Shown: positions 63,613 through 64,000 of the stretch, one piece after another
How the letters are laid out: each line of letters opens with the position of its first letter
Position numbering within the stretch: position 1 is the stretch's first letter
Assembly: GCF_004001065.1 (NCBI RefSeq)
Contig: NZ_BIML01000006.1
Span: 266,769 to 330,768 of the forward strand
Direction of reading: 5' to 3'
DNA: 64,000 bases
Origin: Paenibacillus xylaniclasticus
GTDB lineage: Bacteria > Bacillota > Bacilli > Paenibacillales > Paenibacillaceae
Notes under the pieces: model-generated
Database searches by the model: none
What the model was told of the DNA's origin: nothing
The model's input: only the letters and a program-made list of their open reading frames with translations
Made by a program: the position numbers and the translations under genes

Positions 63613-64000
63613 TTAAAATGGCGAGATGTCAATAACAATCTCAACATTATATCTCTTCTCGTATTCCCTTAATTGTCTAATTACTTTATCAGCAGGTGCA
63701 GTTTCAAAATGAAAGTAAGCCTGCCTACCTGTTTCAATAGCTGCTTCAATGGTTGCCTTCGCCTGTTCCCTAAATTGGGAACTCAGACTATTCATTGAAG
63801 TTTTGGTCTGACCAATGTACTGGTCAGAAATCACATCAAATTCTCGACCTTTGGGGTCATTATTGAATATCATTCGAGACTGTCCACCAAGTTTTTTTGC
63901 AAGCAAATCTGCACCTGCATCTTCTTTAGCCGCTTGCCTCAGTCCACCTGAATACTGGGTGTAGATACCTTTACCGCTAATTAATCTAGAAGCAGCATCA
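63613..64000 (-). CDS. Polymorphic toxin, C-terminal part (restriction-endonuclease-like toxin; 5' end beyond window)
   Basis: The frame is open to the right edge: AASRLISGKGIYTQYSGGL, RQAAKEDAGADLLAKKLGGQSRMIFNNDPKGREFDVISDQYIGQTK, then HFETAPADKVIRQLREYEKRYNVEIVIDISPF. The E-F-D-x8-Q-x-K pattern fits a PD-(D/E)xK restriction-endonuclease-fold toxin (Tox-REase-like). Only the C-terminal 130 residues lie here; the secretion part is off the edge. It is the only module in this window that could still be joined to a full toxin. Confidence 0.82.
   Translation of the reverse strand, partial: DAASRLISGKGIYTQYSGGLRQAAKEDAGADLLAKKLGGQSRMIFNNDPKGREFDVISDQYIGQTKTSMNSLSSQFREQAKATIEAAIETGRQAYFHFETAPADKVIRQLREYEKRYNVEIVIDISPF

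Noticed and set aside
1..64000. tRNA, rRNA or CRISPR genes
   Set aside because: None was recognised on either strand; no T-loop plus anticodon arm pattern or long rRNA-like stretch was seen, although I could not run a covariance search.

Overview
The window looks like a chromosomal segment of a Paenibacillus-type member of the Bacillota. This is inferred from protein style (YesM/YesN-type two-component system, ABC sugar importer genes without an ATPase, GH43 enzyme, azoreductase), strong GGAGG-type ribosome binding sites, moderate GC and catabolite-response-like sites. Nothing in the window identifies a species.

1-19501 (all minus strand) is most of an extracellular contractile injection system (eCIS), a phage-tail-like protein-delivery machine. 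In transcription order: double-AAA ATPase, tail-terminator-like DUF4255 protein, a carboxypeptidase-regulatory-like protein, sheath, tube 1, tail-assembly protein, a tiny DUF6760-like ORF, tube 2, a 689-aa repeat protein, LysM tube/hub protein, gpD/VgrG-like hub, OB-fold spike, PAAR tip, gp25 wedge, two baseplate J-like proteins, and a tail protein with propeller-like repeats that runs off the left edge. The sheath gene has one in-frame TAA, and the DUF6760-like ORF has no visible start codon. No tape measure is visible, so it would lie further left.

19502-20280 is an AT-rich gap. 20289-30396 is an amino-sugar/sialic acid island: nanE, nanA, a ROK kinase, two permeases and a lipoprotein of an ABC importer, a YhcH-type protein, a 96-aa unknown and a YesN/YesM-type two-component pair. 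Two cre-like sites and a spaced direct repeat lie upstream of the transport and catabolic genes.

30560-54579 holds unlinked household genes: pyruvate kinase and a divergent AraC regulator sharing an 11-bp perfect inverted repeat, a thioredoxin-reductase-like enzyme with a coupled 48-codon ORF, a TipA-like MerR regulator flanked by DnaA-box-like sites, a LigB-type dioxygenase with a divergent HxlR regulator, azoreductase, an FAH-family hydrolase, a phosphoesterase, an MFS exporter, a GH43 enzyme, several small or coat-like proteins, an AlkA-type glycosylase, a 1329-codon multidomain protein with a cysteine-peptidase-like C-terminus, a DJ-1/PfpI protein, an APH-family kinase, a regulator/membrane-protein pair and KptA.

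54636-64000 is the downstream part of a polymorphic-toxin locus read on the minus strand. A toxin C-terminus with a restriction-endonuclease-like motif runs off the right edge and is followed by an Imm7-type immunity gene. Then come a 3.8-kb mobile element (Rep-like initiator, Xre regulator, frameshifted serine recombinase, IS110 transposase), a displaced CdiA-like toxin module with a pentapeptide-repeat partner, a decayed IS256 element, a 1-kb internally deleted relative of the 3.8-kb element, and a frameshifted ParB/Srx-like toxin module with a SUKH-type immunity gene. In both element copies the same IS110-type end abuts the 5' side of a displaced toxin module.
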